Source of the DNA: Rhynchospora pubera
Taxonomy: Eukaryota; Streptophyta; Magnoliopsida; Poales; Cyperaceae
NCBI GenBank assembly: GCA_028095005.1
Contig: CM051460.1
Span: forward strand, 112,007,039 to 112,071,038
Direction of reading: 5' to 3'
DNA length: 64,000 nucleotides
In this document: positions 1 to 8,240 of the stretch, one piece after another
Layout of the letters: each line of letters starts with the position of its first letter
How positions within the stretch are numbered: the first letter of the stretch is position 1
Notes under the pieces: model-generated
Databases searched by the model: none
What the model saw: only the letters and a program-made list of their open reading frames with translations
Told to the model about the DNA's origin: nothing
Translations under genes and position numbers: made by a program

Positions 1-267
1 GGATTGTTTGGGGGGAAATTTGGCAATGTACTGTCTTTCGGTAGGAAGAAAAAATGAAATAATTAAAGATTAAGTGTTGTCGTAATTTTATATATTGTAA
101 TGGAATGTATTGTAAGAGAATTTTACAATTAACTCGTATAATATAATGTTGAAAGGTTTAGTGTTAGCTTGAAGACATGCATTCTTGTTATCTACAAAAA
201 GCCCTAATGCTAAAAGGCTTTGTACTCTATAGTTCATCCGACCTTCATGCAAAGACTGAGGCACTTG

Positions 268-365
268 AACTATTTAGTGTTGAGAAGCAGTTAATTAACT
301 CATATAATGGGACCCTCAGCATTCAATTAACTATTTAGCGTTGAGAAGCAGTTAATTAGCTCGTA
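268..365. repeat. Direct duplication, period 61
   Basis: A block of about 37 bases containing 'gttgagaagcagttaatta' occurs at 268-304 and again at 329-365 with two or three differences. Bases 1-267 before it hold no ORF or motif I recognise. The second copy runs straight into the minisatellite that follows. Confidence 0.7.
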
Positions 366-617
366 GCGCTAAAAGGCTTTGTACCCTTTTATAAAACGCG
401 CTAAAAGGCTTTCTACCCTTTTATAAAACGCGTTAAAAGGCTTTACCCTATTATAAAACGCGTTCAGAGGCTTTGTACCCTTTTATAAAACGCGCTAAAA
501 GGTTTTACCCTTTTATAAAACGCGCTAAAAGGCTTTACCCTTTTATAAAACGCGTTAAAAGGCTTTGTACCCTTTTATAAAACGCGTTAAAAGGCTTTGT
601 ACCATTTTATAAAACGC
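366..617. repeat. Minisatellite, 29-32-bp unit with TATAAAA and CGCG
   Basis: About eight head-to-tail units read roughly GCGYTAAAAGGCTTT(GTA)CCC followed by TTTTATAAAAC. Some units lack the three bases GTA, so the period alternates between 32 and 29. Each unit carries a TTTTATAAAACGCG core, which is the same core found in the palindromes at 1576-1792 and in the cluster at 3084-3290. Upstream promoter-like repeats are one reading; simple tandem amplification of a single such site is another. Confidence 0.8.
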
Positions 618-1139
618 CCAATTCTCGCATCTCTCATTCTCACCTCTGAATATCATTCTCATCTCTCATTCTCACCTCTCAATGTTAATAAGTGTGAAAT
701 TGTAATAAGAGATTTTCCGGTGGAATCTGTTATTATGTACGAAGGTCGGCCCAGATGGACAGCTCGCTAACTTCATCATCATCTGAGGTAGACCAACACT
801 CTGCTGCCTACGATCATGGGTAATGGGCGGTAGAGTTCTGCCGACCCAATTAGGGAAGAACTCGACGACTGTCGAAGGCTCTCGCAGAATTGGGCAACCG
901 TCCATGAGTCTCCGCAAAACGTTGTTTTCATATTAATGAGAATTATTGTAATGAAAATTGTTATTAATTTAAATCGTTGTTTTCATATTAATGAGAGTTA
1001 TTGTAATGGAAATTTTTCTTAATTTTTATATTAATTAGTTATAAATATTAAAACATAGATAAAACATAAATTCATACAATAACATAAATTTCATAGAAAA
1101 TAAAATACATAAATTCCATTATTCTAGCACAATTAAACT
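618..1139. other. No recognised gene; duplicated A+T-rich block
   Basis: After the minisatellite comes a pyrimidine-rich stretch (620-680). A 25-base motif at 713-737 reappears on the opposite strand at 2815-2838. An 82-codon minus-strand ORF (672-917) matches no family I know. Bases 920-974 are repeated at 975-1022 with several substitutions (period 55). Confidence 0.5.
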
Positions 1140-1394
1140 TTAATTTTTCTCAACTTCCTTAACCTCTTTATTCTTCTCCTCCTCCTTATTCTCACTAGAA
1201 CTCTCATCTATTTTAACCCCCATACTAAAATCAGGGCTCCTGCCACATCCTGGAGGGAAACGACGTACAGCCGAGACGGTCCTTCTCTTCGGAGGGCCGT
1301 ATAATGGGATCCTTTTTGCTCCCACATTAGGTGTTCCCTCTCCCATCTTGGATGTTTCCTCCCCCATCTTATTATTGTTTTGATCCTTCTCCAT
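1140..1394 (-). CDS. Small charged protein with an SUVH-like motif
   Basis: The ORF encodes 84 residues. Its N-terminus holds two similar MGE segments rich in Asn and Lys (residues 1-25), the middle reads PPKRRTVSAVRRFPPGCGR (about 34-52), and the tail is a run of Glu and Lys with no predicted fold. The middle resembles the short VSAVRDFPPGCG-type motif that I recall in the N-terminal part of plant SUVH5/6 H3K9 methyltransferases; no SRA, pre-SET or SET domain is present. A TATA-like site lies about 75 bases upstream of the ATG, so it may be expressed. It could be a captured fragment of a host SUVH gene or a real micro-protein. The family link rests on one motif recognised by eye. Confidence 0.45.
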   Translation of the reverse strand: MEKDQNNNKMGEETSKMGEGTPNVGAKRIPLYGPPKRRTVSAVRRFPPGCGRSPDFSMGVKIDESSSENKEEEKNKEVKEVEKN

Positions 1395-1462
1395 TTCTCA
1401 AATTTCTGATTTTACGCGTCTTTTGTTTGTGATTTTTTGATACGGAATAGGAGAACGAATTG

Positions 1463-1475
1463 AGATATATATAGG
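1463..1475 (-). promoter_or_regulatory. TATA box for the 84-residue ORF
   Basis: On the minus strand the sequence reads CCTATATATATCTC, about 70-80 bases upstream of the ATG at 1394. A CGCG palindrome half-site (TTTATAAAACGCG, about 1490-1503) sits some 15 bases further upstream. The same arrangement occurs at 1799 and at 3057. Confidence 0.5.
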
Positions 1476-1575
1476 CAATTATTTAGCCGTTTATAAAACG
1501 CGCTAGAATAGGGGTCTGCTCAAAAAACGCGCTATAAAACGCTACTCAAACACAGTATCACGCTGCTCAAAAAGT

Positions 1576-1656
1576 GGACACCACCTTCGTACGCGTTTAT
1601 AAAACGCGTTGGAGGCCTCCGAACGCGTTTTATAAACGCGTACGAAGGTGGTGTCC
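1576..1656. repeat. 81-bp near-perfect palindrome with CGCG cores
   Basis: The two 40-base arms meet at ggaggcctcc and are reverse complements except for one inserted base near the centre. Each arm contains CGTACGCGTTTATAAAACGCG. The whole could extrude as a cruciform. It lies between the two divergent TATA boxes at 1463 and 1799. Confidence 0.9.
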
Positions 1657-1726
1657 AGGTAAAACAGTAAAACAGACTGACAGCCTGTGAAAGTATTGAA
1701 TTCCATTAACTTAGCCATTAACTTAG

Positions 1727-1792
1727 CCCTTCGTACGCGTTTATAAAACGCGCTCAAACTTTATTACGCGTTTTATAAACGCGTACGAAGGG
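1727..1792. repeat. Inverted repeat, 26-base arms, CGCG cores
   Basis: The left arm 1727-1752 and right arm 1767-1792 are reverse complements, starting CCCTTCGTACGCG and separated by about 14 bases. The arm core is the same as in the palindrome at 1576-1656. It ends 6 bases before the TATA box of the 101-codon ORF. Confidence 0.9.
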
Positions 1793-1798
1793 TTGAGA

Positions 1799-1808
1799 CT
1801 ATAAATAG
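1799..1808 (+). promoter_or_regulatory. TATA box for the 101-codon ORF
   Basis: CTATAAATAG is a textbook plant TATA box. It lies 94 bases upstream of the ATG at 1902, which leaves a leader of roughly 60-70 bases rich in A and C, typical of a plant 5' UTR. It directly follows the inverted repeat at 1727-1792. Confidence 0.65.
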
Positions 1809-1901
1809 TCCTGCTTCTCCGCAAATTCACGTCGAAAATTCAGAAATCAAAAACCAAAACTTTAGAGAAGTTACGCAGAGAAAAGAAACCGAGAAAACAT
1901 A

Positions 1902-2207
1902 ATGTCAACTAAACCACGTCATGTTTGTACCGGTGTGCTTCTACAAGGAGATGGAGGAATAAGTAAACGAGATATTCTTCGGCACGTCTACTTGCACTAT
2001 CCTTCCGACAAATTTTACGTGAAGGTTTTTCAACGCGACGTTTTTGAAGTCAGAGGGCCGAAATATTGGACGGATGTAGTTAAGAGGGATGGAGGATATC
2101 ATGTCCGACGTGGAGATGGAATCGTTTGGTTGCGTTTGCAACAGGCATGTCCTCCTGGATTTGAAAATCACCCGTTAAATGAAAATGACATATATCATTT
2201 GGACTGA
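1902..2207 (+). CDS. Unknown 101-residue protein
   Basis: An uninterrupted ORF starts at the first ATG after a good TATA box and ends with TGA. I do not recognise the family. The protein is basic and aromatic-rich in its first two thirds (SDKFYVKVFQRDVFEV at about 35-50; YHVRRGDGIVWLRLQQ at about 66-81), has no signal peptide or membrane segment, and ends in CPPGFENHPLNENDIYHL. That tail loosely resembles the PPGFRFHPTDEE start of NAC domains, but the rest does not, so I do not call it NAC. Its promoter layout matches that of the 84-residue ORF on the other strand, which suggests the two were selected or moved together. An integrated DNA-virus gene and a transposon accessory gene are alternatives. 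Confidence 0.5.
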   Translation: MSTKPRHVCTGVLLQGDGGISKRDILRHVYLHYPSDKFYVKVFQRDVFEVRGPKYWTDVVKRDGGYHVRRGDGIVWLRLQQACPPGFENHPLNENDIYHLD

Positions 2208-2215
2208 TTATTAGA

Positions 2216-2305
2216 TTTTCTATAATTAAATGTTTTTATTATTGTGTGTTCTATAATTAGGTTTTCTATAATTAGATGTTTTTATTATTGTGTGTTCTAT
2301 TATTA
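2216..2305. repeat. Tandem duplication, ~46-bp unit
   Basis: The 3' flank of the 101-codon ORF contains two copies of a unit beginning TTTTCTATAATTA and ending ATTGTGTGTTCTAT. The downstream copy is slightly shorter. It probably lies in the 3' UTR. Confidence 0.75.
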
Positions 2306-2716
2306 TCTGTTTTCTTTTATGTTTTAGTATATGTATTAATTCGTGTAGTATATGTGTTGTAAGTTTTATTATCTAATTTATTTTAGTTTTTATTTTATCC
2401 ATTTTCATTTTTATTGTGAAATTCGAAATATTAATATTAAAAGACTTAATATTTATTTAAATTATATTAGACATTACAACTCAATGAACATTATAATAAA
2501 AAAACACAATGCAAATTAAAAATTACAATTTATTAAAATTTTGAACCACACAATACACAAAAAAAAATTACAAAATACATGATATTAAAATTTTGAACCA
2601 CATAAAAAAAAATTGTAGAAGATCCATTGCTAAGGGTGGGAAGAGAAAACATCACCGCAACTAATAGACAAGAGTCGGGCGACTGATTGTCATATTGACC
2701 CTCTCTTTTTCTGAGA

Positions 2717-2758
2717 CTTGGATGAGGATGACTGCATGTATGCAGATTCTCATCCAAG
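2717..2758. repeat. Small hairpin
   Basis: CTTGGATGAG pairs with CTCATCCAAG, and within them CTGCAT pairs with ATGCAG around a 2-base loop. It lies downstream of the larger hairpin on the minus-strand transcription unit that starts near 3040. The 99-codon minus ORF 2533-2832 that overlaps it matches no family I know. Confidence 0.55.
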
Positions 2759-2847
2759 GATGTCGGCTGCGGTGTTATGGCTCGTAGACCCAGCCCAACA
2801 AACCGTCCTCTACACGTAATAACAGATTCCACAGGAAAGTTTTTATT

Positions 2848-2997
2848 TTAAAGTTGGTGGAATATTAATAGCCATAAGGATTGTGTGCGACTCTGTATCA
2901 GTGAATAAGTGTGCCGCATACAACCCTTATGGCTATTAGTTTCGCACCAACTAATATTATTTTGCATTCCACCATCTAACTCTTCTTTTCCTCTCAT
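2848..2997 (-). CDS. 49-codon ORF over the hairpin
   Basis: The first ATG after the minus-strand TATA site (minus strand 2997) opens a 49-codon frame that runs through both arms of the hairpin and stops at 2848. It starts MRGKEELDGG. It could be a peptide encoded by a primary microRNA transcript, or chance. I recognise no family. Confidence 0.25.
   Translation of the reverse strand: MRGKEELDGGMQNNISWCETNSHKGCMRHTYSLIQSRTQSLWLLIFHQL
2852..2952 (-). ncRNA. Candidate microRNA-like hairpin
   Basis: Arms 2867-2889 and 2915-2937 are reverse complements over 23 bases with two differences, around a 25-base loop. AGTTGGTG and CACCAACT (2852-2859, 2945-2952) pair again outside an internal bulge, giving a stem of roughly 30-35 pairs. 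A TATA-like site sits upstream on the minus strand (3057-3070). I do not recognise the arm sequence as a known miRNA. A decayed fold-back transposon is the main alternative. Confidence 0.4.
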
Positions 2998-3056
2998 TTT
3001 TTTCTTTTTTTTCAGATCTTTTTTCTTTTTTTTTTGATTTTGGACGACAGAAGGTT

Positions 3057-3070
3057 GGGTATTTATATGG
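3057..3070 (-). promoter_or_regulatory. TATA box of the hairpin unit
   Basis: The minus strand reads CCATATAAATACCC, about 60 bases upstream of the first minus-strand ATG (2997). A CGCG-TTTTATAAAA site begins about 14 bases further upstream (3084), repeating the arrangement at 1463 and 1799. Confidence 0.5.
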
Positions 3071-3083
3071 AAATTAGATCTCT

Positions 3084-3290
3084 CGAACGCGTTTTATAAA
3101 AGGGTAAGAAGGCTTCGTACGCGTTTTATAAACGCGTAAAATCAGAAAATAACGCGCAAAGTCAGAAACTTTCGCCGCAATCACTGCAGCTTTTAGCGCG
3201 TTTTATAAACGCGTTTTAAGGCTTGTAACGCGTTTATAAAACGCGTTCGAGAGGAGAGAGAGAGAGGCGCGGTTTATAAACGCGTTGGAA
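3084..3290. repeat. Cluster of CGCG-TTTATAAA-CGCG palindromes
   Basis: At least four copies of the core ACGCGTTTTATAAACGCG, in both orientations, lie in about 200 bases (near 3086, 3117, 3196, 3225 and a weaker copy near 3269). They are separated by unique sequence, so this is dispersed reuse rather than a simple tandem array. Confidence 0.8.
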
Positions 3291-4550
3291 CTTTCTTCTT
3301 ATTAAAAAAAATAATAATTCTTTGTATTAAATTTTTTGGTGTCTGAATTTTTATATTAAATAATTTCGGGTATATTAATATTGGTACGACTGAATATATG
3401 CATTAACAATTGCAGGGGTTGTTAACTGATAAGTTATAAATTGGTACAGAAAATATGTATGAACATTGGAGAGTGTTAACTGGTAACAAACCCTCAAGAA
3501 GGGGAAAAAATTTTACGATAAGAAGTCAAACTTGCTGAGCAGGGAATACTAGCTAGGTATAACTAATTAGGAACAATTGACAATATTGAAGTTAGGTATC
3601 ATGGTAGTCAAGTCCATTACCGATAGTTTTAAATTAGTGATGGGATCCTATATTATATATATCAAGTGCTGGACTAATTGTATTTTTTTTATATGGGTGA
3701 ATTTTTTTATATGTACCAGAGTAATTGAATTTTTATTGTGGACCATAGTTTGCTTGCATACATTGCATCGATACCAAATACGAGTTTATACGACCCATTC
3801 CATTATCAGTACTGATGAAAATGTATATAGGAATTACATCTTATACAACTATATGCAACATATTGAAATTTGGAAATATAACAAAAGATACCAACAAGGC
3901 ATCAGACTAGGTTTCTTTCTTTTCTTATCACCCAATTAATTAAGGTAACTAAACAGAATTCCTGATTTCAAGTGCTTGGTCATGTCGCTTCCGAGCTTTC
4001 CAGCCTATAAATGGAGGAAAAAAATGTTATATCAGTTTGATCTTAAAATTGAAATTACACACAGCCGACTGGAATTAGCACAATAAAAAATGTTATAGAT
4101 CCATTACGCATCCAAGGCCTTTTGTTCTTTTTCACATCTGTTATTTTTGCACAAGTATTTTTAGTTCTGAAAAAGAAACAGTTTGAAAAAGTTCAATTGT
4201 ATGAAATGAATTTTTAAATCCATAAATGGATGTTAATCCATTTAGTTGATTTCTTGTCGATCGATACAATTATGGATTATCCGAAAATCCTATAAATTCT
4301 TTTGCTTTCTCTCTCTTTTCTTTTATCCCTTATTAAACATATTAATAAATACAAAAGAAGTGGTAAAGGTGGGAAAAATGAAAGAAACAAATACTTTTTT
4401 TGGGGGGGATTACTTGTCTTTCTAATCTTCGATTTTATCGACACACCTATGAAATTTACTCAGAATTTTATTTATCAATTTGAGGTGCTAACGAGTTTTC
4501 TTGTATAACTAATGAAAAATTAAACCAAATTTCATTTTGTTAGACTTTAG
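3291..4550. other. No recognised gene
   Basis: This is A+T-rich DNA. The 120-codon plus ORF at 3577-3939 has the composition of translated A+T-rich noncoding DNA and no domain. I see no repeat structure here. Confidence 0.4.
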
Positions 4551-4745
4551 TTTGTTGATGAATTCGGTTTGCTTTTGGATTTTTAAAATTTTCTGTTGTA
4601 TGATGTTAGTGTGCAATGACTCAAAAAGTGTAACAAAAATGAAATTTAGTTAGAATTTTATCAATCTATTTTTAGAGTCAGTGCACACTAACATCATACA
4701 ATAGAAAATTTAAAAAATCCAAAACAAACCAAATTCATCAACAAA
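4551..4745. mobile_element. Fold-back element with ~70-base arms
   Basis: Arms 4551-4622 and 4675-4745 are reverse complements with only a few mismatches and indels, around a 52-base loop. It starts TTTGTTGATGAATT and ends AATTCATCAACAAA. The arms are A+T-rich and noncoding. Most likely a MITE; a young hairpin RNA locus is possible. It lies downstream of the DUF3511 gene's stop codon. Confidence 0.7.
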
Positions 4746-5015
4746 AAAAAAATATATACTTTAAGAGAACAAAACACCTATGACTTCACCATTACCTACA
4801 AAATGGCAAATTTATAAACCCCATAAATAGAGAACAACACAAAAAAGCTTGTAAATTACTTCCAATTGAACCCAAAAGCATATTACTTTCATCAATCAAA
4901 ACCAATCCAATATACCTCAAAATCTCAAATTAATAACACTAACACCATAAACCCCAGAAACAGAGAAATAAAATATACAAAACTAACATGATACCTCAAA
5001 TTAGTCATTCATTGA

Positions 5016-5339
5016 TTACACCCAGCCATACACAACTCGATTGCACTTGTCTTTAATCCATTTAAAGCTCCTCCGAAGGGATCCTTTCATCTTCCCTTCC
5101 ACGTCGTAAACCCGGTAACCCATAACCCGTTTCTTCCTCTGCAACTCCGGGTCGCTCAAGCTCCAACTCGATCTGAAAGAAGAAGACCCAATTGCGCTCT
5201 TCCCTTTGTTGAGCTTGAATTCTTTGTTAGGAGCTCGTGTTGATGCATAAGATGCACTGTAGCATCTCAGATCGTGAGAATTGTACGAGTCAATCTCTCC
5301 TGTGCGATCAGTGTAAGAGCTTGACCTGAAATCCTCCAT
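5016..5339 (-). CDS. DUF3511 domain protein
   Basis: A single-exon gene of 107 residues on the minus strand. The N-terminus is Ser/Tyr-rich and probably disordered. The C-terminal half (about residues 55-105) carries the plant DUF3511 signature: FRSSWSLSDPELQRKKRVM, then a YRVYDVEGK segment and MKGSLRRSFKWIKDKC near the end. The family is plant-specific, usually about 90-130 residues, basic, and of unknown biochemical function. There is no signal peptide or membrane segment. The start MEDFRSSSY matches the usual N-terminus of the family, which fixes the ATG. The gene looks intact. Both flanks hold fold-back or MITE elements. Confidence 0.9.
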   Translation of the reverse strand: MEDFRSSSYTDRTGEIDSYNSHDLRCYSASYASTRAPNKEFKLNKGKSAIGSSSFRSSWSLSDPELQRKKRVMGYRVYDVEGKMKGSLRRSFKWIKDKCNRVVYGWV

Positions 5340-5771
5340 GGGAATAAGAGCTTTGTACCTTTCAAGTTCCTTCTTGGTTTGAACTTTTTTAGTTGAAATT
5401 TATTGTTGGTTTTGTCTCTTCATATCTTTGAGAGATTGGGAAAGAGCACAAATTGGTAATGCTTTTAGCGTTGCTGCTTTTTGGAAGTGTTCTGTTTCGA
5501 GTTCTAATCAGTGGTTCTAGTTTTGTGGAGTCGGTTTCAGAAAAATAAGGTATTTGAGGACTGTATGTGCTCTGCAATTACAATCATTGTATACATTTCA
5601 AATAAATTACTGAATTAGTCATTTATTATGTTATAAAAATAAATATATTAAATGTTTATGAATGTACAAATTTATATTGAAATTTAAGCTAGGATAATAA
5701 TGAACTTAATAAATAATTTTCTTTGTGACATCAAACGAAATTCGGTGGAATTTATCCTTATATATCATTAT

Positions 5772-5937
5772 GGGACCGTTTGGATCGCTTAGGAATTTGG
5801 GGAATTTGGGTAAGTTGCAATTCTTAAGAATAAATTTATTGAAAAATGTGTAACTTTGTGAAGAGTTTGGATTGTTTATAATTAATTTATGATAGGAAGA
5901 TGAAATTCTCCAATTTTTTTGGGGCATCCAAACAGCC
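5772..5937. mobile_element. Tourist-like MITE (family M1), degraded
   Basis: It starts GGGACCGTTTGGAT and ends ATCCAAACAGCC. Inside is the block GTGTAACTTTGTGAAGAGTT that also occurs, in one orientation or the other, in the copies at 7251, 23312, 29221, 33870 and 46086. The right end is eroded, so no target duplication can be read. Confidence 0.7.
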
Positions 5938-7250
5938 TCTGTAGTAACAAAACTTTGTCCCCTTATTGTGCAGCGGATGCGACCCGAATTAGTCAACAAT
6001 TCCTTCTCTGTTCGGTGGTTGCATACTTGCATGATTGCATCATAGGCAATTAATGCCATTCTCTTAGATTGTCAGATTGTGGCACAAATTCAGATGCAAC
6101 AGTAAGGAATGTTTCGTTGGTAGGTCTTTTAATTAATTGCAACCTTTTAGGTATATTTTATATTTTGGTTAACTGATTTCTGTGCGCTCGATGCCTACAA
6201 AGAATTTTTCAGCACCAACTTTCCATTTCAGCGACCCAAATTAATGGTGGTTTGTTATTGTACACTGCACAAGTGCAATTCACTGAAGTCATGATTTTAT
6301 GCGGATTAGTTGGCCGCTCAAGCTCAACTAGCGTAATTATCTATTTCCAAGCATGCTAAGTCGTCATATATATTGTATTTATTCGAATAGCTGCGAAACA
6401 TGTAATAATATAATAAGTTTTAATTATTTTATATAGAAAGTGGTAATATAAAGGAAATATAATCTGGCTAGAACCCTACTTTTATTTTTTTCAAAAAAAG
6501 AAAATGCAATAATGCAGTGTATAAGACTCAACCAAATTTTCTAACTTGTTAACAGATGACATGTTTTTAGTATCATCCTAGTATGCTTTCTGAGTGGAGG
6601 TCTGGAGGATATTACGAGTTCAAATTCAACTGAAAAAGTATTTATAAATTGAGATGCTTGATTCATCTTCATCCAGAAAAAAAAAGTCTGAAACAAATTG
6701 ATAACTGATTGGTTAAAAAGTTGAAGTAAAAGGGCCTTTGAAGGGTTACATATAGACCTCACAATTCGAAGTAAGAACAAAAAAAAGCAGGTAGAAAGAA
6801 CATTTTTCCTTCTAACGACTACTGAGCAAAAATGTGTGATTTTTTATTAACATAAAGTCAGACATTTCGGCATATCCATTTGGTTTCGCACGGAACCAAA
6901 CATTAAACCTCTTCTTATTTCATTTTTCTTAAAGCACTTTGTTTCTATTCTAATTTATTAATTTATATGAAGTCTAATTTGAGTTTTGACTGCAGGTCTG
7001 CAGCAGAATAGAAAGGCAAAGATAAATGGAAAATAAGCAGCGTTGGCAAAACTTTGCAAGAAGCCATGAATTTTGACTGCAGGTCTGTATTGGGCATGAA
7101 GCCATGAATTAACAAGAAAAAAAGCATGCCGTGAAGGGAAATAAAAAGAATAAAATGCAAAAAAAAAAAAAAAAATTACGGATGTGTTTTGAAATTGTTG
7201 CTACGCAATAACTGAGGATGACCCAACTGATATATCCACTTATTTACCAA
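5938..7250. other. No recognised gene
   Basis: Ordinary A+T-rich intergenic DNA. A short direct repeat around TTTTGACTGCAGGTCTG occurs at about 6984 and 7071. The minus ORF 5706-6059 only overlaps the MITE and is not a gene. Confidence 0.4.
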
Positions 7251-7407
7251 GGGTGCGTTTGGATGAGAGAAGAAGAAGAGGAAGAAGGAAGATGAGAAGA
7301 AAAAAAATTATAAACAATCCAAACTCTTCACAAAGTTACACACTTCCCAATAGTTCTTCCCATTTCTTCCCTTCTTCCCTTCTTCCCACACCTATCCAAA
7401 CGCACCC
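7251..7407. mobile_element. Tourist-like MITE (family M1)
   Basis: Terminal inverted repeats GGGTGCGTTTGGAT and ATCCAAACGCACCC are perfect. The 3-bp flank CAA is duplicated. The interior is GAAGAAG-rich and carries the conserved AACTCTTCACAAAGTTACAC block. Three-base duplications and this terminus fit PIF/Harbinger MITEs. Confidence 0.85.
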
Positions 7408-7430
7408 CAAGGAATCATGAAATGATGGAG

Positions 7431-7627
7431 AAATTGGGATCCGCTCCGCTGCCGCGCGACACATGGTGTAGCGCGGCATGCTGGCCGTCTGATCAAGATC
7501 TAATGGACAAAGGAGTTCCGTACATGTAACCTAGATTGATAGGCCCGTAAAAAGTGAACCGTCCGATCAAGATCAGAGGGCTCGTAGTGCGCTACACCGC
7601 GTGTCGTGCAACAGCGAATCCGGATTG
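7431..7627. mobile_element. Mutator-like MITE, 197 bp
   Basis: A 10-base direct repeat, AATGATGGAG, flanks it at 7421-7430 and 7628-7637. The ends are imperfect inverted repeats: GGGATCCGCTCC... and ...CAGCGAATCCGG, with GACACATGGTGTAGCGC pairing against GCGCTACACCGCGTGTC. A 9-10-bp duplication fits the Mutator superfamily. Confidence 0.7.
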
Positions 7628-7880
7628 AATGATGGAGCTGTCATTGCATAGTGGCCCTACAATCCAATTGGAGATATGACTTCTATAAAATGACAATGAA
7701 CTGAAATTCTAATATTCTTCTTTTTTATTTTTAAGTACGGGACCAGATTTTTTTAATTCCATTAATTTTGATCATCACAATCCGGCGCGATTTTTGGCAA
7801 GTGGGTTTGCTTGCACCAGCTGCCTTGTTGGTTACCAAGTTGCAGCTATGTTCAGACTTTTATCTTTTCTATACATGTTA

Positions 7881-8240
7881 AGCTAAGCCAATGTTTTGGA
7901 AACCGGATCGGCCGGTTCGAACGGTTTAACAGCGAACCGGAAACTAGTCCGGTCCAACCACTTGAAATACCCGCCGGTTTTCTGACTGAAACAGTTGAAA
8001 AAAATGAGAGAACAGAAACTGTTACGCTCGTGAATCGAACTCCAGAAATCATGTGAATGAGACAACAGCATAACCACCAGGCCAGCGTCTCTCTTAGTGA
8101 AACTAAGCCTTAATTTGCTTAAATTTATTTGAAAACCGCCCGGTTTTTTCATCGGTCCAACTGATTGAACCGATTAAACAACTGAACTGTTTGGTTAGCC
8201 GGTTCGATTATCGGTCCGGTTTTAAAAACATTGGTTAGCT
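7881..8240. mobile_element. CCGGTT-repeat MITE with tRNA-like core
   Basis: The terminal inverted repeats (about 30 bases, AGCTAAGCCAATGTTTT versus AAACATTGGTTAGCT) hold many ACCGGTT/AACCGG sub-repeats near both ends. The centre, read on the minus strand, has an A-box-like TGGCCTGGTGGTTA and a B-box-like GAGTTCGATTCAC about 40 bases apart (8030-8084), as in tRNA-derived sequences. A SINE inserted into a MITE, or a MITE that captured a tRNA-like promoter, would both explain it. Confidence 0.6.

Noticed and set aside
366..617. CRISPR-like array
   Set aside because: The repeats are tandem units without unique spacers, and the genome is a plant nuclear genome.
1542..1757. 71-codon minus ORF over the palindromes
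   Set aside because: It is a by-product of the inverted repeats, with no promoter or known motif.
1902..2207. NAC transcription factor
   Set aside because: Only a few C-terminal residues resemble the NAC opening motif; the five NAC subdomains are absent.
1..3300. Integrated geminivirus or nanovirus
   Set aside because: No TAATATTAC-type nonanucleotide in a hairpin loop and no Rep motif was seen. Kept only as one alternative.
3577..3939. 120-codon ORF
   Set aside because: Composition of translated A+T-rich DNA, with no domain, promoter or neighbour support.
5706..6059. 117-codon minus ORF
   Set aside because: Largely translates the MITE at 5772-5937.
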